Source: Apostichopus japonicus | Lineage: Eukaryota > Echinodermata > Holothuroidea > Aspidochirotida > Stichopodidae | Direction: 5' to 3' | Assembly (NCBI RefSeq): GCF_037975245.1 | Contig: NC_092562.1 | Location: forward strand, 28,101,554-28,165,553 | Length of the DNA: 64,000 nucleotides | Part shown: positions 22,986 through 36,544 of the stretch, one piece after another | How the letters are laid out: each line of letters starts with the position of its first letter | Position numbering within the stretch: position 1 is the stretch's first letter | Notes under the pieces: model-generated | Told to the model about the DNA's origin: nothing | Seen by the model: the letters and a program-made list of their open reading frames with translations, nothing else | The model's database searches: none | Program-made: the position numbers and the translations under genes

Positions 22986-25900
22986 AGAAGAATCTGGTTT
23001 AATAATAAGTTTTAAAGTGTACAGTGGAGGACATGAGTAGCAGCTAAATTTCTTGTTTCTAGTCTTGTTCTGAGTCGATAGATTAAAAGCATGGATACTT
23101 CAAATCTGGTATCCTGTACCCCTGACGACCTTTCCCACTCATTCTTCTTCTGCATAAATAGATCTGGTTTTTTATGATTTAGGGTGGTGGATGGGGTATG
23201 GTGGGAGATTTATTTCCTGTACATTCACACTAACGTGGTATAATGTGTACTTTGCGTAACTACCTTGGAACAGGTTCACGCACATGTAAATACACGTCCA
23301 TGTTCAAATCTTAAGGTAAAGTGGTTTCTCCTCTGTCTTCCACACTATTGAATACATTTGACAATTAAAGGTAACAGTCTTCCAGGGTCTCATGGAGTGA
23401 GTTAGTCCCCAAGTTGGAAGGGACTTTGTTTATAAAATCTTTCAAAGTGGGATTTATGTGTTTACTGTCTCTCTTGGTTTCTCATTCCATAGTAAAGGCG
23501 CTGTATCGTGATTTTGTAAACGATCTTTCACGAGGTCATCGTTTATTGTTTGGCAAGTTTTCTGCTGCTTTTATCTGTGATTATTGTTTCGGCCCTGATT
23601 TTAAGTCACAGCAGCTAATTACTATTACAATCATCGTTACAATCATCGTTAATGGTCGTTTGATAAATAATACTTGTTGCAGGAGGGTGTTCTCCAGAAT
23701 CATGGTCAGTTTGTTCACATTCCTGCTAGCTATTCACATGTGTATACCATTGGTGTTAGTACTAGGGAAGATAGTACGGTCCTCAAGTGAATGTACTGAA
23801 CACTTTACATACAAAGTAGTCATAACGCATATAAAACAGCACTGAAGCAAAACAGAGGTGGGAAATAGGTATTATCTATGTGACGGAGAGGTGTGGGGAG
23901 TGGCGGAGGGGAACTTGTGTCCCAATCATGCGACAATAGGTGATGACTATAAGTACTTAACTCTGTTGTAGTTTGTCTAATCTGTTGTACTTTCTGTATT
24001 TCACAATGTTACGTGAAATAGATCAAACGTTAATAGCAAGGATCAGTTCACGAACTAAAGGGTGACTTTGTGGCAGAATTTTACTTTTAATATGTCATCA
24101 TAGTTCAAGAAAAGAAAACTTTGAGTGCTGTTGAGGTTTCTAAAACTATGGAGGTTTTTCAAGATATTTACCTTTAAATATGCTATGACCTCTGCAATGC
24201 TCCTTTAATGCTTCAGACATGATGATGTTGGCGCCCTCAGTTTAGGAGGCCTAGATGTTAATGTTATTCTATTGTTTTATAAATTATAATAATAACTCAA
24301 CCCAATCATATTCTTTACACTTCATGTTAACCAGAGAGCACCGGGTTGGGTGACATTCAACACCATTTGTCACATTTGTAATGTTTTATAAACATGTCAT
24401 TTCAATCCATAACAAGTTGTGTTTGCATCTGTTGACTTCAGGCACAGTGTGTTTCAATGGTCTGCAATATATCTAATTGAATCTTATGGCTAAAGTTATC
24501 CTTGAACATATACTGTAGGTCTTCAAAATTCTAAATCTGGCTTTGAGGTTGTTTAATACTACAGACAGATAGACAGATAGACAGACAGACACACACACAC
24601 ATTCAAAATGGCTGCTATTTTATATCTTAGTGCATGAAATGTTGAAAAGAGCATTTTTGTTTCAATGATATTATTATTTCTAATATCATTCTAATATGAT
24701 TAGTACTGTTTCCAAAATTCTGTTCTGCCATTTTCTCTAGTACTTATATACACTATTTTACCTTGTTCTAAATTATGTTTGTTTGAACAGGGCTGCTATG
24801 TAAAGGCTAGATGAAAGAGGTGAAGGGGGGGGGGTGGGGGTAGGGGTTTGGAAAGGTTTGGGCAGAAATGTACATCCATGCTTTTGACAAATGTATTTTA
24901 TAATTATGTTTAATGTCAGCTGTCATATGTTATGACTACCTCTAATGTATAACATATTTATCTAGACAGGCATTTTGCAATAGCTAAGCAGTTTATTAAC
25001 AGCTTTTCATCTGTTTAATATTATCTCACAGTATTTAATTTCCAAATGGAACTATAATAGTAAGTGATACAACGGACATAACCACAAACAGAAAGTGATA
25101 CCATCGAATCCTGGTTATGTGTAGTTTTGATTGTGCAGTTGATACAGAGGCTACTGAATGAGGGCAGCATTTTGTTTTAACTTGCAGCAGCTGTTTAGCA
25201 GTTATCCCAGCAATTTATGTGATGGGTATCAGGCTATTAAAACACCTGCTTTTCTCCTATTAAATGCAGCTGGTTAATATTAATTATGATTAATTAATTA
25301 ATTAATTATTAATAGGTAGCTGCTATGGCTTATGCCAAAAGGAAACTAGGCTTGTTCAATTCCCCTCTCCAACCAGAAAATAAAGGGATAAAACATCCAA
25401 AATAATTCTTATGTGTATTCTTGTTCTTCAGCAGCTGTTTTTTGGTGAATTGATGGTGTTGTGTGTGAACTGCTGGTTATATTGTCCACTAGCCTAGTTT
25501 GCTGAATTCCTTCAATTGGACCCTGTGGTGTATGACTGGTGTTGTTCCCCTGACAGTGTGTGTCATGTAGTCATGTGTTTGGTGGAAATGGTTTACACCA
25601 ATGGTGTTATGCTGGTGTTGCTCCCCTGGCAGTGTGTGTAATTGTGTTAAAGTTTTGTTATTGTAAGCTCTCTGCAAATGGGGTTGAAATGAGGTGGATA
25701 TGAGGTTGCCATATGGACTTGAAATGAGTATATGAGGTGGTCACATAAAGTTAGGATGAGGTTGCCCTATTTTTTATTTCTAAGGCTGTTATTTTATGTA
25801 TTAATGCTTTAAATTCCTTTGTCCATATTTCCACAAAATTATTCTCCTTTATTGTTAGCTACCACAACACTTTACTTTACTTAAAATCTACCACTGCGTT

Positions 25901-26159
25901 TCTTTTAAGTTATTGTTTTTAATAGCCAACTTTTTCTGTGACCGACTTTTTCTTTCAATATTTTGAAACGATTTGTTCAAAGGAATTATGCACAACTATT
26001 ATTATTTCATATTTAGGAAATAAAATGTCCAATATTCTACCTGCAGTGTACAATATTTATTCATCAGTGTGTTGTCATAGTTCGATGGAATTTTTTGTCA
26101 ACAAGAGAATCAAACCCAGGCATCAAGTAGGAGAAAGACTTTACGACTGAGAACAAGAC

Positions 26160-27890
26160 CATAATTGAAAAAGTCATTGTTTTGGCTAAAATTAGCTAAG
26201 TATCAAATTTCTCAAATTTGTTCAAACAGGCCCCAGATGTGGTTTCTTATAAATTGTAGTTCTATCAGATTTTGAACCTGCAAAGTATCAAAACATTCAG
26301 ATTAAAATTTACTCTTAATATATGGCATGATTTTGGCCAAAACTGAAAATAAAATCATATTACCTCTTACGAAATTTCTAAATTTGGGCTCAAAATGAGA
26401 TTTCTCAAATTTGGATAGGATGCTCATTATAGTCTCCCAAGGTTCCAGATTAGGTTTTCTTATAAATTTAGATTGTTGTTCCATCAAAGTTAGCGCCTGC
26501 AAAATTACCAGAACATTAGGACTAAAATTGACTCTTAAATATGGTTTATTCGCTAATATAGGAATAAATGTAATGATTTTATCCCTGATATATAATCAGA
26601 AGGACGCCTTCATTCTTTAAAATGATTTCGGCAAGAATTAAAAATTCATGATGGTGAAATGAAAAAAAGCAGAAGGCTATACTCTTACAAAATTGCTAAA
26701 TTTGGGCTCGTAATAAGATTTCTTAAATTTGGTAATGATGATTATTATAGTCTCACAAGGCCTCAGATAAGGTTTTCTTATAAATTTAGATTGTTGTTCT
26801 ATCAAAGTTAGCGCCTGCAAAATTACCAGAATATTACAACTAAAGTTTACTCTTAAATATGGTTTATTCGCTAATATAGGAAGGAAAGTAACAACTTTAT
26901 CCCTGATATATAATCAGAAGGACGCCCTCATTCTGGACAATATCATGACTTTTTCAATTCTTGCCTAAATCATACAATATAAAATTACCAGAACATTAGG
27001 ACTAAAAATGTCTTTCAAATATAGATTATTGGCTAATTTAGGAATGTCAATAACAACTTTATCCCTGATTTATAATGAAAAGGACGCCCTCATTCTTATG
27101 TGTGATTTTGGCAAAAATTGAAAAAGCCATGAGCTGGGCCAAATATGAAAAAAAAAATCATTGCTTACTTTGGGCTCAAAATGAGATTTGTCAGATTTGG
27201 TCAGGATGCTACTTGAAGTATCCCTAAGCCCCATATGAGGTTTTCTTATATGTTTACAGTGTGGTTCTATCAAATTGTGCAACTGCATACTAGGTATCAT
27301 AATATTAAAATTAAAACTTTCTCTTAAATATCGGCTATTCACTAATATAGGAATGAAAGTAATGACTTTAATCCCTGGTATATAATCAGAAGGACGCCCT
27401 CATTCTGGACAAAATCATGACTTTTTCAATTCTTGCCTAAATCTTACAATATAAAATTACCAGAACATTAGGACTAAAAATGTCTTTTAAATATAGATTA
27501 TTGGCTAATTTAGGAATGTCAATAACAACTTTATCCCTGATTTATAATGAAAAGGACGCCCTCATTCTTATGTGTGATTTTGGCAAAAATTGAAAAAGCC
27601 ATGAGTTGGGCCAAATATGAAAAAAAAATCATTGCTTACTTTGGGCTCAAAATGAGATTTGTCAGATTTGGTCAGGATGCTACTTGAAGTATCCCTAAGC
27701 CCCATATGAGGTTTTCTTATATGTTTACAGTGTGGTTCTATCAAATTGTGCAACTGCATACTAGGTATCATAATATTAAAATTAAAACTTTCTCTTAAAT
27801 ATCGGCTATTCACTAATATAGGAATGAAAGTAATGACTTTAATCCCTGGTATATAATCAGAAGGACGCCCTCATTTTATGAATGTTTTTT
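26160..27890. repeat. Complex satellite with 471-bp higher-order unit
   Basis: Two nearly identical 471-bp units (about 26942-27413 and 27414-27885) follow more diverged copies. The landmark ccctgatatataatcagaag, or a variant, followed by gacgcc(c/t)tcatt recurs near 26583, 26901, 27062, 27374, 27536 and 27845, with alternating spacings of about 161 and 310. The identical minus-strand peptides at 27070-27342 and 27568-27813 are copies of the repeat, not genes. Confidence 0.9.
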
Positions 27891-28729
27891 TTTTAAAGAA
27901 CTGAAAAAGTCATGATTTTGGCCACATGTGACAAAAAGAAATGAAATTTCTCAAATTTAGTCAGAAAGAACCTCCTACATGTTCCCATGGACATATACAA
28001 AATGTCACTGAAATATTTCTACCTGCATCGGTACATCCAATCAACTGATCCTTCAAACCACATATGGCTAGCCCATCTGCCTTGATGGAATAGGGGGAGG
28101 GGAGGGGTGGAGAAAGGTGGGGCTACTCATCCTGACTTGGAGGTCTGTGAGTATCGTAATCTACTATTAAAATGCAAGTTGCCACACTTTTTGTTCAGCT
28201 GCTGTGAGTGAGGCTAATTCGATAGATGACTTTGGTACAACAGGGAAGCAAATGAATGAGTGAGAGGAAACAATCATAGGAGCAATGTAAAATATCTTTA
28301 ATGTGGCCTTCACATTTACAAATTTAGTTACAGAGTTGTGTACACTATTCTACATAGCAAAAGAAAACTATAAATGTATTACAGTTGCATTTAATAGATA
28401 AAAGAATGATCATAATTTCGTAAGATAAAAGGGAACTATTTATTGTTCTTGTAGGGGGCTCTGACAGGATTTAACTGTAGCTCTTGTGTAAAATAGGTAA
28501 GCTAGGACAAATAGCTTGTTGTATAGGAGACCAACAAAATTGTTTTTAATATTTTTTAATGTTTGCTTTAAAATACACATTATGTTATAACAATGACTCA
28601 CCCCACAGTTATGATTGTAATAGAAGCTAATTTATAACACTTCCCTCACAGACTTTAACCAGTCACTTTACATGTTATTGTTTATAAAGACAGTACATAT
28701 AATTAGCTACAATATATTGTAGCTCTTAA

Positions 28730-29640
28730 CAAGTCACAGACCCACATATGCATTAATATGTATAGAAGCTACAATAAGATACACACCTACATTAGCATTA
28801 GTTCCAGAAGCTATCATAGCAATTAGTTTTAACATGCACATGCACACCCAAAATCAGCATTAACAATTTCAGAGGCTACAATAACATGTAGCTATCATGC
28901 AAACCCTCATGACACATGTAGAAGCTGCTAATAGTATGTAGCTGTGACAAACACCCCTTTAGAGCTGTATTAAATATGAGAAGCTACAAAAACACTTAGC
29001 TTTATCATGCAAACTACATTTTAAGCTGCCAGTAGTATGTAGCTGTGACAAACACCCCTTTAGATTAGTATTAAATATGAGAAGCTACAAAAACACATAG
29101 CTGTATCATGCAAACTATATTTTAAGCTGCCAGTAGTATGTAGCTGTGACAAACACCCCTTTAGATTAGTATTAAATATGAGAAGCTACAAAAACACATA
29201 GCTGTATCATGCAAACTACATTTTAAGCTGCCAGTAGTATGTAGCTGTGACAAACACCCCTTTAGATGAGAAGCTACAAAAACACATAGCTGTATCATGC
29301 AAACTACATTTTAAGAAAAAACACCTAAATAAGCATTGTATACAAAAGCTATACTAACAGTAGCATTAACTTCAAGCATACACACATCTAGTTCAGCATT
29401 AATATCAGCTATCATGAGCACACCCAGACATGCAGTACATTTGGAAGCCACAATAGCATGTAGCTAATATGTGGGCACCAAGATATGCAATACATATAGG
29501 AGCTATAATAGCCTGTAGCTATCATGTGCACACCCAGATATGCAATACAGTTGGAAGCTATAATATCATGCAGTTATCATGTGCACACCCAGATATGCAA
29601 TACATACGGAAGCTAGAATAGCATGTTTCTTTAACATGCA
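28730..29640. repeat. 101-bp tandem array, degenerate at both ends
   Basis: gtagctgtgacaaacacccc occurs at 28938, 29039, 29140 and 29241, a 101-bp period. Flanking units are older and keep only short words such as gtagctatcatgtgcacacc. Many units carry agctac...gtagct inverted words. Confidence 0.88.
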
Positions 29641-31437
29641 TGCACCTTACCAAGCATTAACAACTACATATTTTCATACAAAGCTTTGCTTTTTTACAAG
29701 GAGCAGTAGTTTTTATCTCTAAACATGCAAGGTGATCTATATATTGTTTTGTTTGATAACAGGGTCAAAGTTCAGCCGTTTGTCATTAATCTTTTATGTT
29801 AATAAAATCCCTTGTTAGACTCTTGCATCTATTGCTTATGCTAGACTTGTGCCTTAATCCCTTTATGTTAATTTCGTGTATTTTCACCTTGCATGTTAAT
29901 CCCTTAAAATCTGAATAAGCTTAAACATATTACATACGTGTTAAACAGAAAACTACCACAAGGAATACCAAACGATACACTTGAATATGATCAGATTAAC
30001 ATTATTTCAGGTAAATGTCTTAATTACTAACCTGTACATGTATAAAATGTAACTCCAAAAGTTACCTGCAACCTGTTTCTGAATACTGAAGAAGAAGCAA
30101 GCATCACCCTGTCTCCTAACAAATTCATCCATGATCATTATAAAATCTCTTTCTTTCATTTACATATTTTTTTTTTTTATTAATTCTCAGAAGTCATGAT
30201 GAAGTTTATATAAATTAATACCTTACAAAAGTTGTCAAACAAATTTAAGCAAAATCTACCTTATTATCCAATCTAGCTAATTATCCGAGCCCTTAACGAC
30301 ATACTAATGGAGCAAAAGTTCAACGTTACCATGAACGGTAACTATAATTTATTTTAGGTTAGAGATTCTCATCTCTGAATCTCAAAACAACATCTCAAAA
30401 TCTTCTAAAAAATCACCTTTTTTTGTTGTTGGAAAAACAGATGTCCACGTTAGTTATCTTTTCTATTGAGTTGTATAGCTTAATGTAAGTAAAAAGGACA
30501 ACTTCTAACATTGAGTTAGCCTTTTAAAAAATTAAATGTATTTAAACATTGTCTGCTAATCAAACATATTATATTTCTATCCTCAACACAACACCTCTTC
30601 CACAACACCACACCCCCTCCACAACACCACATCCCATTCCCACTACACCCATCTGCAATAAATTGATATTATTTCCTGGTTGTCCATTGTTTATAAAACT
30701 ATCCAATTAGTCAATTATAATCCAGTGTTCTTCTTTCTTAAATAGCGCCCTCTATTTTCCAAGCGCTTGACATGCCACATTATCCCCTCCTCATTCACAG
30801 AGTTTCTTACAACAAACCCAACCATCTTATTTACCTTATATAACAGAGATCTCTGTGTAGGACAACTCACTCAAACAGCTAAGATAAATCTCGCTCTGTT
30901 TTTGAGAAATCCTCGATTTAAAGTCATATGTGGAAACTGTCATTTTGTTAATCTGTGATGTCAAAGTGCCGCTGTCATCTAAGCCCTATTTTATATCTTC
31001 TCTCTGTTTATCTTTTCATCCTTCTACGGTAAATTGTTAACAGTGTTGAAACTAGAATCACTGCCATCAACCAGTAAAAACTCCATTCAATATTTTAGAT
31101 GAGCATTTGCATCTCAATCTCAGAAACTAAACATTGTATCATAAATAAAGAGAAAAAATTAATTAAAATGAACACCATGATGCTTGATGATGTAATGTGT
31201 TTTCCAGTGTGGATGAAGAAATATTAAAATTTGTGATATCTCCTAAATGGATTAAGATTTTTTCTTAGCTGTTTGTGGAATATTTTTCATGACATTAGTG
31301 AAACAAAAACAGTGGTTAGAAAAGCTTGCTTCTATCAGGACAGATGATAAAATGATATAATTTTTGGAACCAATTAACTGCATCCAGTTGAAACAATCAA
31401 TTCAATGAACTGTTGCAAATGCTTACCGGTAAAGTAA

Positions 31438-31665
31438 GTGTCAGATTATTCACAACCAGTTTGGACTTTTTCTTGCTTTCTATACTGCACTTTCGTGTCT
31501 CCTCTTCAAAGCACCCGTACTGAGAGTATTCGCATAATGAATATTCATGATTCTACAAAACTAAAGGTGAATAAACTATTCATACTGACAGTACAAGTGC
31601 TTCCAATGCAGATATGGAAGGACAGTATACAGTGGTCTTAGCATAAGGAATTCTTCCCACCGGGC
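31438..31665 (+). repeat. Interspersed repeat copy (pair with 61158-61360)
   Basis: Collinear with 61158-61360: cttcaaagcacccgtactg versus cttcagagcactcgtatcg, then similar aatgaatattcatg/tatgaatatcatg and tactgacagtacaagtg/tactgtcaacaccagtg words. Clearly homologous but diverged; class unknown. Confidence 0.65.
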
Positions 31666-32819
31666 TGTTTTTCAGAGAGTAGTCGTGGATAATGCCATTC
31701 TCTTGAGTAATGCATAAATCATACAAAAGATGCAGTTGACTTTTTTTACAATAAATACTAATCAATAGTTTTTCGTTTCTGTCAACAGAAAGCAAAATGA
31801 AGGAATTTTTACATGATTTAAAATGAGATCTCTGGATTTTTGTATTTTAATTGCGTCATTATCAAAAATAATTTGAATAATTTCTCCTCAATTAAGGGAA
31901 TGCCTAAAACTAAGCTTACATTATATTGCTTCTATAGTATTCATCGATAAATTTACTGAGTTGTAGAAATATATCTCCCAATTCAAAACTTTGTAGCCAT
32001 TACATCACATTTAAAATTTGTTCTTCCTTCATATTAATTAAACAATTAACAATGGAGGTCGTGTCACCTACAGGACCACCGACATTTTACCTAAACTTTT
32101 TAAAGGAAAAAAGGGGAAAAAAATATCAAATAATGATGAGAAATTTTCAGAGTTGTTATTCCTTACTTGTATAACTACAACAAACACTTTAACATCAGAC
32201 AGACAGTCGGACAAACGGACAAGCATCTGGACGGGTGCGAACAAGAAATTTGTCCAATTGCACCGCACATCGTTAACCACACATTACTATAAACAAATTT
32301 TGTGACGTCTCGTAATGTATGGTTTGCCCCCAGGGCCACGCACCTATTGAACACTACATAACGAGAGACAGGTTGAGATATCCTTTGTCCATCTTTTCAC
32401 AAGCCTCTTTTACTACATTGCTCCAAAAATACTAAAATATCCTGCTGATACCCAAAATGTAAAAAAAAAAAAAAAATTAATGAAAGTCAATAGTTGTAAA
32501 TATTCGTTGAGAGTTGAGATGAAATGAGTTGCATAATTCTACGAAGTCTACGATCACAAATAATAAACTTGATCCCTAACACCGTTCAGAGAAACTTTGG
32601 TTTAGATTACACGAGAACTAAAGAAAACATACCTCAACGGTATTCATCAATTTAGAAAGAAAAATTCAATGTACTCTTGCGGCACTGGGCAGTATGTAGC
32701 TGAAGTATTTCCTTATTTAGTGGTGAGCTGCATCAATGGTTTCTTTCATTTTGATTTGTTTTCGTAGAGCTGACGACAACGGGAGGATTCCTTCTGGTTA
32801 TTACTCTTTTAAGAAAAAT

Positions 32820-32877
32820 ACGTCCCCTAAAAGAACGTCCCCTGAAAGTACGTCCCCTGAAAGTACGTACCCTGAAG
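32820..32877. repeat. 15-bp minisatellite, four copies
   Basis: Copies of acgtcccctgaaagt with minor changes. Confidence 0.88.
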
Positions 32878-33115
32878 GAATCCATAACCAATTAAATTAA
32901 AAATTCAGCGAGTTTTCTTTTTCAAGTACCACCCTATGTATGGAGTTTTTCCTATTTTTTTTTTGTGATGTACAAAACTGAAGAGAAGATGTGCACAAGA
33001 AGAAGAGATGACTAACTGTGAGTTATAAAGCTTTGCTGTTGGCATTGCAGGCAAGAATACTTCACACATGTCAATCCAAGGTTTGATATGTGACACGGAC
33101 TGTATAACTTTATCC

Positions 33116-33420
33116 TTACACACTATAAACATGATCCTTACACACTAAGAAGTGATCCTTACACACTAAAAAGTGATCCTTACACATTCCAACATGATCC
33201 TTACACACTATAACATGATCCTTGCACACTTTAACATGATCCTTACATGCTAGGAAATGATCCTTACATGCTAAGAACTGATTCTTACACATTTGCAAAT
33301 GATCCTTACACACTATTACCTGATCCTTAGACACTATGAAAAGATCCTTACACATTCGAACATGATCCTTACACATTATAACAAATGATCCCTACACACT
33401 GTGACCTGATCCGTAGAGAT
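33116..33420. repeat. About 21-bp minisatellite
   Basis: About 14 copies of a gatccttacacactataac-type unit. Because 21 is a multiple of three, the minus strand reads as a heptad peptide (CKDHxxx) over 33116-33376; no signal, domain or splice support for a protein. Confidence 0.92.
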
Positions 33421-35159
33421 ACAATAACCTGATCCTAAATTGAAAATAAATCGAAAAAAATAAATAAAATATTTCTTAAACCATTTATTCTAATATAAAT
33501 TGGTTTCATAAAGTACACTTGCAATAAGTACCAGGTTTTTGTCGAACCATGATCAGAAAAATGTCGCAAAGACGGTAACATCCCAATGTGAAGAAGAAAA
33601 AATACACACAAAGACACGATCCTTAAATATACTTTAACCAGACTTTCACACATTTAAACCTTAGCATTATTTCTACTCCATTGTAATGGTTGTCTGGTAC
33701 TTTTCTATTGATCAACTCTCAGAAATTACATTTCTCTGTTTCTAAATGGTAATAGTTACCTTCTCTCACTACGGAAAGTGATGAGAAAGAAGAAAATATA
33801 AAAAAAAATAAAAACCATTTGAGGCATCTCAAACAAATTTTATGAAAGAAAATATACGTTTTGGTGATTGTTCTTATAAGAACGGTGAGTATTCCCTCAC
33901 CTCCAATTTCAGATACGTTTAATTATAAAATGAGGTTAATGGGTTTTTTGTCCATGGGAACAGAGAAAAAGACAAAAACTACGCAAAATATAACGCGAGA
34001 AGGAATACGAGTTGTTAAAAATAGTAGCAAGATGAGACCTAAAAAAAGATTTTCCTGTCTGGTTCAATAATCTATCTGTTCACATCTAGACGACGTTTAA
34101 AAAATGATCGACTATGTGATATAATAATAATATACCATGTTTGAAGTGGAAGACGATGAAAATATCCGCAATGTCCTTGTACAAAGAGTTCAATAGATAT
34201 TACATATCTCATATAGAGTAACTCAAGGACTGATAAAAAATAAATAAACTAAATTGAAGAGAGAAGGAGGTTTTCTACTCATCTACCTCAGATGAAGATT
34301 TCATACAAAATGGAAAAAACAAAAAAAAAAGGCCTTCCTCCTTGAGTCAAATAGTAGGTAGATGAGAAGACCAACATTTAACTTGAGCTAAAATTTCTCT
34401 GATCCATTAAAACTGCAATATATTGGAATGAATGGCAACAAAAACTATGCTGACGTAAACCCTTCCTAAATCTGTTTTTTTATGTGTGTGTGTGTGTGTT
34501 TGACCTTACAGTAAGTACAAACTGCTATGTCCATGGTATACAGATGATCACAAGCCACACGAGTGAATCAAAGCGATTCACTGAAAGTTGCCGCGAGCTA
34601 TGAAACCAAAGATTTGACATAATCCTGTTATCTTTCCTAACCGAGGGAGTACTACATGTCTAAACTTTCTTACCAAGAAACCATTTTACAGTGAATCTGG
34701 CGATGTGCAGACATGAGAGTGTCGAGTAAAGAAAATGGTGAGAATGAACATATGGGGAGAAAAAGTTCTTTTGTGGAATTAGGGGCCATTTTGAATATTA
34801 TTTCAGGCTATTGTAACTGAAGGAGTTGTATGTACTGAGATAACAGTGGAACACTCCACATTAGGTTTTTAAAAGGGCATTGTAACTCGGTATTGATTCT
34901 GTAAAAAAGGACTTTGCAAATAGAAAAAATCTCAGAAACCAGTGTATAAACCTTCCGTTAAATGAGTTTGATAGAGTGAATGTGGGTGGGACCCTTCATT
35001 GCTTTATAAATACATCTATGATTTGTTTCTGTAGTTTGTCAATGCAAAAAATGTTTCCTACGCAACAACCACTTGTAACATGACAAAATTAACTTGTTTA
35101 GAAAGAAGAGTGGGATGCTAGTCAAACTAACACATTTGCCACACAACCAACTTCGCATA

Positions 35160-35322
35160 CATTATGGTGAAGCACACCATACAATACGGTGTATCATCAC
35201 ACCATACATTACGGTGAAGCACACCATACATTACGATGATGCACACCATACATTACGGTGAAGCACACCATAAATGAGGTGAAGCACACCATACATTACG
35301 GTGAATCACACCGTACAATACA
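35160..35322. repeat. 22-bp minisatellite
   Basis: About seven copies of cattacggtgaagcacacca plus ta. Confidence 0.9.
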
Positions 35323-35577
35323 GAGAATTTACAGCCAGGCAATGGACAAGACAGTTAGCTACAAATATGGACAATGCTTGTCTAAAGGTTATGGAATGAT
35401 GGTGTGTCACTTGTTAGTTCCCGACTTAACACCAAAAGCATTGCTGCACAGCTTTAGTGTTGCACATATTTCTCTAAAGTATTACAAATTGGTTTGATAC
35501 TTTTAGCTATTAAGAAGTCTATATGACACAACTGGCCTCATACTGTTAAGTTAATAAAGGTATACAGTAAACTACCT

Positions 35578-36303
35578 CATGCACTTGGTATTACCTGCTA
35601 CAAGCAGCTGTCTCATGCACTCAGTATTACATGCTACAAGCAGCTGTCTCATGTACTCTGTATTACCTGCTACAAGCAGCTGTCTCATTCACTCAGTATT
35701 ACCTGCTACAAGCAGCTGTCTCATGTACTCTGTATTACCTGCTACAAGCAGCTGTCTCATTCACTCGGTATTACCTGCTACAAGCAGCTGTCTCATGTAC
35801 TCTGTATTACCTGCTACAAGCAGCTGTCTCATTCACTCGGTATTACCTGCTACAAGCAGCTGTCTCATTCACTCGGTATTACCTGCTACAAGCAGCTGTC
35901 TCATTCACTCGGTATTACCTGCTACAAGCAGCTGTCTCATTCACTCGGTATTACCTGCTACAAGCAGCTGTCTCATTCACTCGGTATTACCTGCTACAAG
36001 CAGCTGTCACATGTACTCGGTATTACCTGCTACAAGCAGCTGTCTCATTCACTTGGTATTACCTGCTACAAGCAGCTGTCTCATTCACTTGGTATTACCT
36101 GCTACAAGCAGCTGTCTCATGTACTCTGTATTACCTGCTACAAGCAGCTGTCTCATGTACTCTGTATTACCTGCTACAAGCAGCTGTCTCATGTACTCTG
36201 TATTACCTGCTACAAGCAGCTGTCTCATGTACTCTGTATTACCTGCTACAAGCAGCTGTCTCATGTACTCTGTATTACCTGCTACAAGCAGCTGTCTCAT
36301 GCA
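35578..36303. repeat. 36-bp minisatellite, 20 copies
   Basis: Unit tattacctgctacaagcagctgtctcat plus an 8-base variable start (tcactcgg or gtactctg type). Two variants alternate on the left, then each forms a run of five. The unit includes ctgctacaagcag, which can pair as a 5-bp stem, and CAGCTG. The 275- and 239-residue open frames are repeat by-products. Confidence 0.96.
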
Positions 36304-36544
36304 CTGTTTTGCCTACTACTGCCAGATGTTTGTACTCTTTAAGTACATAGATGTTTCTGCAGCCCCTGAAAGTCAGGATAGGATCAACATACTAGCTATA
36401 GCATGACCTGACCCTATCTAAGCCCACACATTTATCAGTATAGCCTGCTGTAATTAACCGAATCATGCATTCTTACATACCATATCAGTACACCGTTAAG
36501 TACATCTGTGACTGCAGCCACCATTCATCGACTTGTGCTCACAA

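Noticed and set aside
23414-23845. 143-residue hydrophobic open frame
   Set aside because: No recognised domain, no splice or codon-use support; the length is possible by chance in AT-rich DNA.
26095-26160. Possible tRNA-like B box on the minus strand (gggtttgattctc)
   Set aside because: No convincing A box or stems; kept out of the feature list.
35579-36406. 275-residue open frame
   Set aside because: Entirely made by the 36-bp minisatellite (multiple of three); a second frame on the same strand is open too, so it is not evidence of a protein.
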